From an uncultured Bacteroides sp. (GTDB lineage Bacteria; Bacteroidota; Bacteroidia; Bacteroidales; Bacteroidaceae): a stretch of 46,900 bases of DNA. Positions 1 through 7,536 of this stretch are shown in pieces (position 1 is the stretch's first letter; every line of letters starts with the position of its first letter). The DNA lies in assembly GCA_949296855.1 (NCBI GenBank), contig CASFRN010000128.1, positions 1 to 46,900 of the forward strand, read 5' to 3'. Below the pieces are notes generated by a model. The model was not told where the DNA came from. It was given only the letters and a program-made list of their open reading frames with translations, and did no database searches. The position numbers and the translations under genes were made by a program.

Positions 1-1424
1 TATTGTGTGGAGAAGCGGTCGATGACAAAACCGATAAGTGTGGGCACCATGGCAAGGCCGATGTTTTGGATGTAAAAGACAATGGCGTATGCCGAGCCGA
101 GCTGTTTCATGGGGATAATCTTAGGAACCGAAGGCCATAGGGCGCTGGGTACCAACGAGAAGGCGATGCCTAACACAATCATTACGATAACGGCGAACCA
201 CCAATAGTTCATAATGGGTAGAGCAAACAGCACATGGACAGTGGTAAGCATTACCGAACCGATAATCATCAGTGTAGCTCCACGCCCGATTCGGTCGTAG
301 AGCGTTCCGAATACGGGAGTAAGCAGAATCGTCCCGAAGGGCAAGAGGGCAGGAATGAGTCCGGCGAACGATTCGGGCACTTCATACTTGTATATCATCA
401 GTTTGGTGGCAAATTTCAGGAAAGGGAATACGCCGGCATAAAACATCAGGCAGAGCAGCGTGATGAGCCAGAAACCTTTATTGCAGAGGATTAGTTTCAA
501 GTCGGATAGCTTGAAACCTTCTTCGGGGGCTTCTCCGGCTTCTGCGCGGGCGGCAGATATGGCTGCATCTTCTTTGCGGTCCATGACGCAATAGACCAGA
601 TAGGAAATAAAGCCGACACACAAGGCTATGGCTCCGACAAGCACAGAACCGGATACATCACCCATCATGCGGGCTACGGGCAGGCTGACAGCGAGCGCAA
701 GTGCTGTTCCGATACGTGCCATGGCTACCTGCAGCCCCATGGCAAGGGCAAGCTCTTTCCCAGCGAACCATTTCACGATGACTTTCGAAACGGTGATGCC
801 TGTTATTTCAGCTCCCATACCGAAAATAGAGAAACCTAATGCGGCTATAATTACCTGCAGGTTCATGCCCCACAGCATCGCATCGCCGAAATCGGCTTGC
901 AGGGCATACCATTTAATCAAGGCTCCGGCGAACATCAGTCCGGATGACATGACACCTGTAAACCGTACGCCCATTTTGTCGAGGATGATTCCTCCAAAGA
1001 ACAGCATGAGCAGAAACACGTTGATGTATCCGTAGGCTCCTGAGAAAAATCCGTATTCGGTGCTGCTCCAGCCTTTCCCCGAAGATACGGTGCTGATGGT
1101 CTTTTCTACTGTTTCTTGCTTGCCTTCTACGGTCTCGATGTATTGGTAACGTGCTCCTTCTTCCAGTTTCTGTACGGTAAGGTCGGGCGAAGACAAGGCA
1201 TTGCTTTCGGCAAAGAGCGCTACTTTCGCCACGAGGGTGTCGGCAGGCATCGAAGTATTGTCAGTAAAATAGACTACTTTCCCTTTTGTTGTCAACAGAT
1301 TTTCAAGGGGAGCCATGACGTCGGTCAGGAAATAACCGCACATCATGGTGAACGACACGATGATGAGTGCCGTCCAGCGAGCGGCTTTCGAGTCGCTCAG
1401 GCGTTTCTGGATTTGTTCTTTCAT
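1..1424 (-). CDS. MFS transporter, 3' end cut by the window
   Basis: The reading frame starts at the ATG whose complement is at 1422-1424 (MKEQIQKRLSDSKAARWTAL) and stays open to base 1, so at least 474 residues are present and the C-terminus lies outside. Many hydrophobic segments alternate with short loops. The cytoplasmic motif GTLYDRIGRG (around residue 380) is the usual major facilitator signature. After the first membrane segment there is an unusually long polar loop of about 75 residues (roughly 35-110) before the segment YGFFSGAYGYINVF, probably periplasmic. The substrate cannot be read from sequence. A promoter element TATCTTTG lies at 1470-1477 on this strand. It is divergent from the DUF3332 gene. 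I am sure of the superfamily and unsure of the cargo. Confidence 0.85.
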   Translation of the reverse strand, partial: MKEQIQKRLSDSKAARWTALIIVSFTMMCGYFLTDVMAPLENLLTTKGKVVYFTDNTSMPADTLVAKVALFAESNALSSPDLTVQKLEEGARYQYIETVEGKQETVEKTISTVSSGKGWSSTEYGFFSGAYGYINVFLLMLFFGGIILDKMGVRFTGVMSSGLMFAGALIKWYALQADFGDAMLWGMNLQVIIAALGFSIFGMGAEITGITVSKVIVKWFAGKELALAMGLQVAMARIGTALALAVSLPVARMMGDVSGSVLVGAIALCVGFISYLVYCVMDRKEDAAISAARAEAGEAPEEGFKLSDLKLILCNKGFWLITLLCLMFYAGVFPFLKFATKLMIYKYEVPESFAGLIPALLPFGTILLTPVFGTLYDRIGRGATLMIIGSVMLTTVHVLFALPIMNYWWFAVIVMIVLGIAFSLVPSALWPSVPKIIPMKQLGSAYAIVFYIQNIGLAMVPTLIGFVIDRFSTQ

Positions 1425-1469
1425 TGTCTTTTTATTTATATAGTTTTACTTTTTCGTTAAATAGCGCAA

Positions 1470-1477
1470 CAAAGATA
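1470..1477 (-). promoter_or_regulatory. Bacteroides-type -7 element for the MFS gene
   Basis: TATCTTTG on the minus strand matches the Bacteroides -7 consensus TAnnTTTG and sits 45 bp before the MFS start codon. No clear TTTG -33 box is visible at 19 bp, so the promoter may be weak or activated. Confidence 0.45.
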
Positions 1478-1519
1478 CTTCTTTTCATGGTTTTTTGTTT
1501 CATTTATCAAAATAAGTTC

Positions 1520-1527
1520 TAACTTTG
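1520..1527 (+). promoter_or_regulatory. Bacteroides-type -7 element for the DUF3332 gene
   Basis: TAACTTTG matches TAnnTTTG, 31 bp before the start codon at 1559. A TTTG at 1494-1497 lies 22 bp upstream, slightly farther than the usual 19 bp. Together with 1470-1477 this makes the 134-bp gap a divergent promoter region. Confidence 0.5.
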
Positions 1528-1558
1528 AGGGCATATTAACTGACTAAAACTTAAATTT

Positions 1559-2053
1559 ATGAGAAAGATGAAACTAACGGCACTTTGTGCGGTGTTGGGA
1601 GGAAGCTTGCTTTGTTCTTCCTGCATCGGTTCATTTAGTGCTTGGAATCGATTGAAAGATTGGAATATGGGTATCGGGCATAAAGCGGTGAATGAAATTG
1701 TGTTTATCGCTTTCCACATCATTCCGGTGTATGAGGTGGCTTATCTGGCAGATGTGCTTGTGCTGAATTCCATTGAATTCTGGTCGGGCTCTAATCCGTT
1801 GGCAGATGTAGGTACGGATAAGGTTATTCAGGGGGAAAACGGTGAATACCTGGTGCGTACCAATGAAGACGGTTACACCATAACGAAGATGGGTGAGACA
1901 GACCGCCCGCTGGATTTGGTTTATAATGAAGAAAACCGTACATGGAATGCGGTGGCAGAAGGCCAGACATTCGAACTGATGACGATGAACGAAGACGGAA
2001 GCGTTACCTATAAAGAGCAAAACGGGGAAAAGGTAACGGTTATGCCTCGTTGA
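1559..2053 (+). CDS. DUF3332 family lipoprotein
   Basis: This encodes 164 residues. The N-terminus has a short charged region, a hydrophobic core and a lipobox-like end (SLLCSSC, Cys22), so it is probably a lipidated envelope protein. The conserved DUF3332 features are the early SFSAWNRLKDWN stretch, the hydrophobic VFIAFHIIPVYEVAYLAD stretch, and the following block (VLNSIEFWSGSNPL). The C-terminal half is rich in charged beta-type strands. No catalytic motif is visible and the family has no firm function. The gene stands alone, with its own promoter at 1520 and a hairpin just downstream. Confidence 0.8.
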   Translation: MRKMKLTALCAVLGGSLLCSSCIGSFSAWNRLKDWNMGIGHKAVNEIVFIAFHIIPVYEVAYLADVLVLNSIEFWSGSNPLADVGTDKVIQGENGEYLVRTNEDGYTITKMGETDRPLDLVYNEENRTWNAVAEGQTFELMTMNEDGSVTYKEQNGEKVTVMPR

Positions 2054-2063
2054 ATATAAGGAT

Positions 2064-2110
2064 AAAATAATAAAAAAGAAGCTGCCTCTCCACCCCGGAG
2101 AAGCAGCTTC
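2064..2110 (-). terminator. Intrinsic terminator of fba
   Basis: A 14-bp stem (2078-2091 with 2097-2110, one wobble pair) with a 5-nt loop lies about 50 nt after the fba stop codon. On the minus strand the hairpin is followed by TTCTTTTTTATTATTTT, a strong U-tract. On the plus strand the T-run is poor, so it mainly serves fba but may also stop the convergent DUF3332 transcript. Confidence 0.8.
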
Positions 2111-2162
2111 GCATTTATAGTTATAGGTGTATAAAGTCTTTATTATTTTATGTCGCGTTCAT

Positions 2163-3167
2163 TTATTGAGCCAGCTTGCCGTCTGAACCCAATACGTTAA
2201 GGATTTTATGCTTGTACATCTTTTCCATTTCGTCACGAGCCGGACCTAAATATTTACGCGGGTCGAATTCTGCCGGTTTCTCAACGAATACCTTACGTAC
2301 AGCAGCTGTCATAGCCAAACGAGAGTCTGAGTCGATGTTGATTTTGCAAACAGCCGACTTGGCAGCCTTACGCAATTCTTCTTCGGGGATACCGATGGCA
2401 GCTTCCAGCTTTCCGCCGTATTGGTTGATCATATCTACGTATTCCTGAGGAACTGAAGACGATCCGTGCAATACGATAGGGAATCCCGGCAGTTTTTCCA
2501 TTACTGCATCCAATACGTCGAATGCCAAAGGAGGAGGAACCAGACGGCCTGTCTTCGGATCTACGTGGCATTGTTCGGGTTTGAACTTATAAGCACCGTG
2601 AGAAGTACCGATAGAAATAGCCAATGAATCGCAGCCTGTACGCGTAGCGAAGTCAATCACTTCTTCAGGGTCAGTGTAAGTGTGGTGTTCTGCAGACACT
2701 TCGTCTTCTACACCTGCCAACACACCAAGTTCGCCTTCTACCGTTACGTCATATTGATGAGCGTATTCTACCACTTTCTTAGTCAAAGCTACGTTTTCTT
2801 CATACGGCAGATGAGAACCGTCGATCATGACTGAAGAGAAGCCCATGTCTACACAAGACTTGCAGAGTTCGAAAGAATCTCCGTGGTCCAAGTGAAGCAC
2901 GATTTCAGGATGTTCGCAACCCAATTCTTTTGCATATCCTACCGCACCCTCTGCCATATAACGCAGCAAAGTCTGGTTAGCATAGTTACGCGCACCTTTA
3001 GAAACTTGCAGAATAACCGGAGACTTAGTCTCTACAGCAGCCTTCACGATGGCTTGCAGCTGTTCCATATTGTTGAAGTTGAAAGCAGGGATGGCATATC
3101 CACCTTTGATTGCTCTGGCAAACATATCTCTTGTGTTCACCAAGCCTAAATCTTTGTAATTAACCAT
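2163..3167 (-). CDS. fba: Class II fructose-bisphosphate aldolase
   Basis: This cytoplasmic zinc enzyme cleaves fructose 1,6-bisphosphate to dihydroxyacetone phosphate and glyceraldehyde 3-phosphate in glycolysis and runs in reverse in gluconeogenesis. It has 334 residues. The class II signature HLDHGD (residues 92-97) holds the catalytic aspartate and a zinc-binding histidine. The block VEGELGVLAGVEDEVS is the conserved metal/loop segment. SIGTSHGAYK and LHGSSS supply further metal- and phosphate-binding residues. The length fits the shorter, gamma-proteobacterial Gat/Kbl-unlike subgroup used by Bacteroidetes. It is a single gene with its own promoter (3207-3238) and terminator. The identification is firm. 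Confidence 0.97.
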   Translation of the reverse strand: MVNYKDLGLVNTRDMFARAIKGGYAIPAFNFNNMEQLQAIVKAAVETKSPVILQVSKGARNYANQTLLRYMAEGAVGYAKELGCEHPEIVLHLDHGDSFELCKSCVDMGFSSVMIDGSHLPYEENVALTKKVVEYAHQYDVTVEGELGVLAGVEDEVSAEHHTYTDPEEVIDFATRTGCDSLAISIGTSHGAYKFKPEQCHVDPKTGRLVPPPLAFDVLDAVMEKLPGFPIVLHGSSSVPQEYVDMINQYGGKLEAAIGIPEEELRKAAKSAVCKINIDSDSRLAMTAAVRKVFVEKPAEFDPRKYLGPARDEMEKMYKHKILNVLGSDGKLAQ

Positions 3168-3206
3168 TGTTATAAAATTTATAATGTTAGTGAATTAATT
3201 CCTTTG

Positions 3207-3238
3207 CAAATGTAAAAAGAAAAGGGAAAATACCACAA
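3207..3238 (-). promoter_or_regulatory. Promoter of fba
   Basis: On the minus strand TACATTTG (3207-3214) matches the -7 consensus TAnnTTTG. A TTG at 3236-3238 lies 21 bp upstream as the -33 element. This leaves a leader of about 35 nt before the fba ATG. Confidence 0.65.
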
Positions 3239-3452
3239 TTTCCACCCCATTTTTTTCTATTTGACTTAAAGTGTTTTATCAAAATCAACGCAATTCGCGA
3301 AACGGAACACAGAGGATGTAAAGTGCAGGTGGCAAAACCTAGAATCGTTCTATCATAGGCAAGCAATCTGCCGTTCCGTATGCGCCGGAACCGGCTAAGC
3401 CTGCCGAATCGATGTAATCTTTTGTGTAAAAAGAAAAAAACGCATGAAAAGG
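3239..3452. other. Intergenic DNA with no recognisable feature
   Basis: This is the central part of the 418-bp gap between the divergent fba and L31 genes. Short ORFs exist on both strands but have no signal peptide, family resemblance or start context that I can support. I saw no repeat or RNA structure. Confidence 0.5.
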
Positions 3453-3475
3453 TTTTCCATTTCAAAGAAAAACCG

Positions 3476-3483
3476 TACCTTTG
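3476..3483 (+). promoter_or_regulatory. rpmE: -7 promoter element for the L31 gene
   Basis: TACCTTTG followed by C is a strong Bacteroides -7 element. A T-rich -33 region (TTTTCC at 3453-3458) is about 18 bp upstream. The 5' leader is about 95 nt, long enough for translational control by ribosomal proteins, but no specific fold was identified. Confidence 0.6.
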
Positions 3484-3585
3484 CAAGCCGAAATAAGCCA
3501 TTGCATGAAAGATGCCCTGAGAAGGGAATCGGAAAGTTACCAAACAAACAGCAAATAATAACAATAAATTAAAGTATATACTAAA

Positions 3586-3837
3586 ATGAAAAAAGGTATT
3601 CATCCCGAAAACTACCGCCCGGTAGTATTTAAAGACATGTCAAACGGTGATATGTTCTTGTCGCGTTCTACTTGCGCCACTAAAGACACAATCGAGTTCG
3701 AAGGCGAAACTTATCCGTTGGTGAAGTTGGAAATCTCTAACACTTCTCACCCGTTCTACACCGGTAAGTCTAAATTGGTAGACACCGCAGGACGTGTAGA
3801 TAAGTTCATGAGCCGTTACAACCGCATTAAGAAATAA
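3586..3837 (+). CDS. rpmE: 50S ribosomal protein L31, type B
   Basis: This encodes 83 residues beginning [17 protein letters not shown], the hallmark of L31. It is the type B (C-minus, YkgM-like) form. The zinc-binding CxxC pairs of type A are absent and the longer central region typical of type B is present ([22 protein letters not shown]). The C-terminal [17 protein letters not shown] matches the conserved end. Bacteroidetes commonly use only type B L31, so the missing zinc ligands are not a defect. It is a monocistronic gene with its own promoter and a strong terminator. Confidence 0.96.
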   Translation: MKKGIHPENYRPVVFKDMSNGDMFLSRSTCATKDTIEFEGETYPLVKLEISNTSHPFYTGKSKLVDTAGRVDKFMSRYNRIKK

Positions 3838-3867
3838 ATATATCCGTATTTGTTTCATAGCATAAGG

Positions 3868-3915
3868 CCGGGCATCCCGCATTTCAGCAAGGATGCCCGG
3901 TCTTGTTTTGTTTTT
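3868..3915 (+). terminator. Intrinsic terminator of the L31 gene
   Basis: A perfect 10-bp GC-rich stem (CCGGGCATCC at 3868-3877 with GGATGCCCGG at 3891-3900) is followed by TCTTGTTTTGTTTTT. It lies 30 nt after the L31 stop codon and just before the end of the convergent acyl-CoA synthetase gene. Confidence 0.88.
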
Positions 3916-3924
3916 AGCTCTTAT

Positions 3925-5580
3925 TTATCCGTTGTCTTTCTCGCGGATTTCCACGCGGCGGATTTTTCCGCTGATAGTTTTAGGCAATTCTTCGACGAAC
4001 TCTATCACGCGCGGATATTTATAAGGAGCGGTTACACGCTTTACGTGGTCTTGCAATTCCTTAATCAAATCGGGACCGGCTTTTGCCTTGTAGTCTTTCG
4101 CCAATACAATAGTAGCTTTTACCACTTGCCCGCGAATCTCATCGGGCACACCGGTGATAGCGCATTCCACTACTGCCGGATGGGTCATCAATGCACTTTC
4201 TACTTCAAACGGGCCAATGCGGTATCCCGAACTCTTGATGACATCATCGGCACGGCCTACGAACCAATAATACCCGTCTTCATCGCGCCAAGCCACATCG
4301 CCGGTATAATATACCCCGTCGTGCCAAGCCTCGCGGGTCAATTCGGGAGCACGGTAATATTCTTTAAATAAGCCCAACGGTTTGCCTTTATCGGTACGTA
4401 TCACGATTTGCCCTTGTTCACCGTCCTCTGCAGAACGTCCGTCGGGTTTTAGCAAATCTATCTGATATTGCGGATTGGGCACGCCCATGCTTCCGGGTTT
4501 CGGTTCCATCCACGGGAAAGTGGCAAGTGTCAGGGTTGTTTCGGTTTGCCCGAAGCCTTCCATCAGGCGGATGCCCGTTATCTTCAAGAACGTTTCGTAT
4601 ACCGAATAGTTCAACGCTTCACCTGCCGTAGTGCAATATTCCAATGAAGAAAGGTCGTACTTGCTCAGGTCTTCCCGGATGAGGAAACGGTAAATGGTAG
4701 GAGGGGCGCAAAGCGATGTGATGCGGTAGTCGTGTATCTTCTTCAAAATGTCGGAAGGGGTGAACTTCTCGTGGTCATAGACGAAAATGTTTGCTCCGGC
4801 TATCATCTGTCCGTACAGTTTTCCCCATACGGCTTTTCCCCAACCCGTATCGGCTATGGTAAAATGCAGGCTTCCTTCGTGCAGGTTATGCCAATAGCAA
4901 GCGGTGGTGATATGCCCTAACGGATAAGTGAAGTCGTGTGCCACCATCTTCGGCTCGCCGGTCGTGCCCGAAGTGAAGTACATCAACATGATGTCATCGT
5001 TGGTGTTTGCATTTGCAGGGCGCACAAAAGGAGCCGCACTTTCCATTCCTTTGTGGAAATCCTCAAACCCTTCGGGATACTCCGGCCCTACACTCAACAA
5101 TTTCTCCACGCTGGGACATTGGGGCATCGCATCCACAATATGCTGGAGGATGACGCCTTCGCCTGCCGCAATAATCATTTTTATCGTAGCCGCTTCACAA
5201 CGATAAATAATATCTTTTTTGGTAAGCAGATGAGTGGCAGGAATCGCTACGGCTCCGATTTTATGCAAGGCGATAATCGAGAACCAGAATTCATAACGGC
5301 GTTTCAATATCAGCATTACCTTATCGCCCTTGCCTATTCCCAAGCTTTGGAAATAAGAAGCGGTCATATCGGTGTATTTCTTCAAGCCGGCGTAGGTGAA
5401 CTGGATGCATTCGCCTTTATCGTTGGTCCAAAGCAGGGCTTTCTTGTCGGGGCACTCGGCTGCCCAAGCATCCACCACATCATATCCGAAATTAAAGTTT
5501 TCGGGAACGTTTACCTTAAAGTTCTTTATGAAATCCTCCTGAGAGGAAAATCGGGTCTGTTCTACAAATCTTTCTAACAT
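3925..5580 (-). CDS. AMP-forming acyl-CoA synthetase (acetyl-CoA synthetase-like)
   Basis: This 551-residue enzyme of the ANL superfamily activates a carboxylic acid with ATP to an acyl-adenylate and then forms the CoA thioester. The phosphate-binding loop YFTSGTTGEPK (residues 201-211) is intact. Further motifs are GFGQTET (A5-like), YYTGDVAWRDEDGYYWFVGR (adenine/hinge) and the C-terminal PKTISGKIRR with the catalytic lysine. At 551 residues it resembles medium-chain/acetate ligases of the AcsM/Acs type more than the 650-residue acetyl-CoA synthetase. The chain length of the substrate cannot be decided. It lies 83 bp downstream of the XRE-cupin regulator on the same strand, so the two are likely co-transcribed and functionally linked. 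The intervening gap holds a palindromic repeat. Confidence 0.88.
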   Translation of the reverse strand: MLERFVEQTRFSSQEDFIKNFKVNVPENFNFGYDVVDAWAAECPDKKALLWTNDKGECIQFTYAGLKKYTDMTASYFQSLGIGKGDKVMLILKRRYEFWFSIIALHKIGAVAIPATHLLTKKDIIYRCEAATIKMIIAAGEGVILQHIVDAMPQCPSVEKLLSVGPEYPEGFEDFHKGMESAAPFVRPANANTNDDIMLMYFTSGTTGEPKMVAHDFTYPLGHITTACYWHNLHEGSLHFTIADTGWGKAVWGKLYGQMIAGANIFVYDHEKFTPSDILKKIHDYRITSLCAPPTIYRFLIREDLSKYDLSSLEYCTTAGEALNYSVYETFLKITGIRLMEGFGQTETTLTLATFPWMEPKPGSMGVPNPQYQIDLLKPDGRSAEDGEQGQIVIRTDKGKPLGLFKEYYRAPELTREAWHDGVYYTGDVAWRDEDGYYWFVGRADDVIKSSGYRIGPFEVESALMTHPAVVECAITGVPDEIRGQVVKATIVLAKDYKAKAGPDLIKELQDHVKRVTAPYKYPRVIEFVEELPKTISGKIRRVEIREKDNG

Positions 5581-5603
5581 ATTCTATCTGTATTAATTAA
5601 GCT

Positions 5604-5656
5604 CACCACAGATTACACAGATTATGTCAATTAATAAATCTGTGTAATCTGTGGTG
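5604..5656. repeat. Intergenic palindromic repeat (CACAGATTACACAGA family)
   Basis: The arm CACCACAGATTACACAGATT (5604-5623) is followed after 13 nt by its exact reverse complement (5637-5656). The same element recurs at 35048-35101 and 37522-37575, and relatives lie at 9387-9483 and 32102-32162. Here it lies between the XRE-cupin gene and the acyl-CoA synthetase gene, so it would form a 20-bp hairpin inside a bicistronic mRNA. Confidence 0.85.
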
Positions 5657-5663
5657 AAAACAA

Positions 5664-6221
5664 TTATTGCATCACCACCGCAAGGAATTTCACGGTTTTT
5701 CCGTCAAGCGCCAACATGCCGTGTGGTTTGCTTGAATCGAAATACAAACTGTCACCCGGATTCAATATCAATTCTTTCCCGTTAATGTTCAGCAACAGGC
5801 GGCCTTCCATCACGAGATTGAACTCTTGCCCTTCGTGCGTATTGAAATAAACGGCAGTGCCTTCGGGTTTCGGTTCTACCGTTACGATAAACGGATCAGC
5901 AATCCTGCCTTTAAACCCCGAAGCAAGCGATTCATATTTATAAGCCTTGGTACGCTCTACCGAAACCCCAGTCCCTTTGCGAGTCAGGAAGTATGATTTC
6001 ATTTTCGGCTCCTCGCCGAACATCAGTTCATCCAACGTAATGCCATACTTATGTGCAATGCGTTGCAAGAGGCTAACCGAAAGGTCGCTTTCCCCCGACT
6101 CAAGAGCACAATACTCCTCAACAGGAAGATTGCAATCCGAAGCCACTTCCTCCACACTCAAATCCAATGCGTCGCGCAAACCCCGCAAACGCTCGGCAAT
6201 TTGTTTTATCTGTTCGTCCAT
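5664..6221 (-). CDS. XRE-family regulator with C-terminal cupin domain
   Basis: This encodes 185 residues. Residues 1-65 form a Cro/cI-type helix-turn-helix (IAERLRGLRDALDLSVEEVA, then LLQRIAHKYGITLDELMFGE). Residues about 105-185 form a small cupin barrel (EGQEFNLVMEGRLLLNINGK, then PGDSLYFDSSKPHGM), which usually senses a small ligand. Such HTH-cupin proteins commonly regulate a neighbouring metabolic gene, here the acyl-CoA synthetase. It probably binds DNA as a dimer in the cytoplasm. A -7 element TAATTTTG lies at 6247-6254. The effector is unknown. Confidence 0.88.
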   Translation of the reverse strand: MDEQIKQIAERLRGLRDALDLSVEEVASDCNLPVEEYCALESGESDLSVSLLQRIAHKYGITLDELMFGEEPKMKSYFLTRKGTGVSVERTKAYKYESLASGFKGRIADPFIVTVEPKPEGTAVYFNTHEGQEFNLVMEGRLLLNINGKELILNPGDSLYFDSSKPHGMLALDGKTVKFLAVVMQ

Positions 6222-6526
6222 AATTGTTATTTCTGTTAGTTCACGCCAAAATTACGAAAGATTTTGATATAAAAGGAAGAAGCCAAAGAAAAAAAGTATC
6301 AAATGCGTCCGACTCCGGCAAACAAACTCTCATGGGAATCGAATGCAAATGCCACAAAAGGCACTTTCAACATCCTTGTTTCCAATATGATAGGACAAAA
6401 TGAGAAAATACACGCGACAAAATGATACGAAGACAAACCGATATAAGAGATACAATGCCAATTTAAAAACCTACCTTTACTACAACTAATTTTTATTGTA
6501 TTATTCACTATAAAAACCCATCAAAC
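6222..6526. promoter_or_regulatory. Divergent intergenic region with a -7 element at 6247-6254 (minus)
   Basis: This 305-bp gap separates the divergent XRE-cupin and CsgG-like genes. TAATTTTG on the minus strand (6247-6254), 26 bp before the regulator ATG, fits the Bacteroides -7 box. On the plus strand TACCTTTA (6472-6479) is a near match for the exported-protein gene, without a clear -33 box. The region between is AT-rich and I see no gene or repeat in it. Confidence 0.45.
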
Positions 6527-7420
6527 ATGACCCAAAAACAACTTCAAACATTTTTCATGTTTACCCTCTTCTTATTGGTAGGTATGCCTATGCTTCATGC
6601 GCAAGCAGAACGTAACACTATATATAATATAGGTATAGGCTCTTTCAGTTATACTCCGAAAGACGAAAAGCCCGACGCGGGCAAAGTGATAGGCAATATA
6701 GCCAGTGCCATCGTAAGAGGCAAGAAAAGCCGGCAACTCCCCGATTATGCCAACGATGTAAAAGCCGCCATAGCTAAAGGTTTCGGCAATGTGAAACGTC
6801 TTCAAGTCATCGACGGAAAAACATTTCAAGAAGAAAAGCTCAAAGACCAGCACTTGCTTTATGCAGAAGGAAACATCGCCAACATCAGCGCCATTACCGA
6901 CGGGCCTTCACTCAAAGACCGGAAAATATTGAAAAACACTGCCATAAACGGATATACAAGCATTGAAGGGCACATCAGTGTAGTGATAAACCTGAAAAAC
7001 GCTTATACAGGGGCAGTAGAAGACAGCCGCACCTTTACCGTTTCGGGAACAGACCAAGCCAGCGAAGAAAAAGCCATGAGCAGAGCGCTTGTCAACTTAG
7101 GGTCGGTCATTGCAGATTATTACAACGCCCAGTTCCCCATCAGCGCCTCCATCGTAGAACGGGGAGAAGTGAAAAAAGAAAAACAGAAAACCGTATATAT
7201 CGATTTAGGGACCGACTATGGAGTGTACGAAGACCAACAATTCAATATTTATTCCGTAAAGACCATTGCCGGAAAGGAAGCGCGAATGGAAATAGGGCGG
7301 CTAAAGGTAGAGGAAGTCTTGGGCGAAGAGCTAAGCCTCTGCAAAGTGACCAAGGGCGAGAAAGAGGTGAAAGCCGCACTAGATGAAGGAGGCACGCTGA
7401 TAGTAATTGTCAGAGACTGA
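6527..7420 (+). CDS. Exported protein with CsgG-like and FlgT-C-like regions
   Basis: This encodes 297 residues. A cleavable signal peptide (hydrophobic MFTLFLLVGMPM, cut near LHAQA at about residue 26) directs it to the periplasm. Residues about 30-205 alternate strands and helices in a CsgG/LpoB-like way: a start NIGIGSFSY, then DVKAAIAKGFGNVKRLQVID, then YTSIEGHISVVINLKN with AVEDSRTFTVSG. Residues about 215-297 (VYIDLGTDYGVYEDQQFNIYS, with IGRLKVEEVLGEELSLCKV) resemble the SH3-like C-terminal domain of FlgT. This suggests an envelope-structure or secretion accessory role. The domain reading is inference by pattern, and no partner gene is adjacent. Confidence 0.6.
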   Translation: MTQKQLQTFFMFTLFLLVGMPMLHAQAERNTIYNIGIGSFSYTPKDEKPDAGKVIGNIASAIVRGKKSRQLPDYANDVKAAIAKGFGNVKRLQVIDGKTFQEEKLKDQHLLYAEGNIANISAITDGPSLKDRKILKNTAINGYTSIEGHISVVINLKNAYTGAVEDSRTFTVSGTDQASEEKAMSRALVNLGSVIADYYNAQFPISASIVERGEVKKEKQKTVYIDLGTDYGVYEDQQFNIYSVKTIAGKEARMEIGRLKVEEVLGEELSLCKVTKGEKEVKAALDEGGTLIVIVRD

Positions 7421-7433
7421 TTTTTTAATTCTA

Positions 7434-7485
7434 AGAGCCTGTTTAAATTTTGCTCAGGTTTATCCGGAAAATTTAAACAGGCTCT
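7434..7485. repeat. Long inverted repeat between convergent genes (MITE-like or terminator)
   Basis: Perfect 17-nt arms AGAGCCTGTTTAAATTT (7434-7450) and its complement (7469-7485) enclose 18 nt. The element lies 13 nt after the CsgG-like gene stop codon and 50 nt from the end of the convergent AraC gene. Neither side has a clean U-tract. It may act as a transcription or mRNA 3' barrier for both genes, or be a relic of a small mobile element. Confidence 0.75.
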
Positions 7486-7536
7486 AAAAAAAGAACTGGC
7501 TGCAAACTTTGCCCAGCAAGGCATAACCAACGCCCC

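Noticed and set aside
3586-3837. L31 with lost zinc ligands as a defective gene
   Set aside because: Type B L31 naturally lacks the CxxC pairs.
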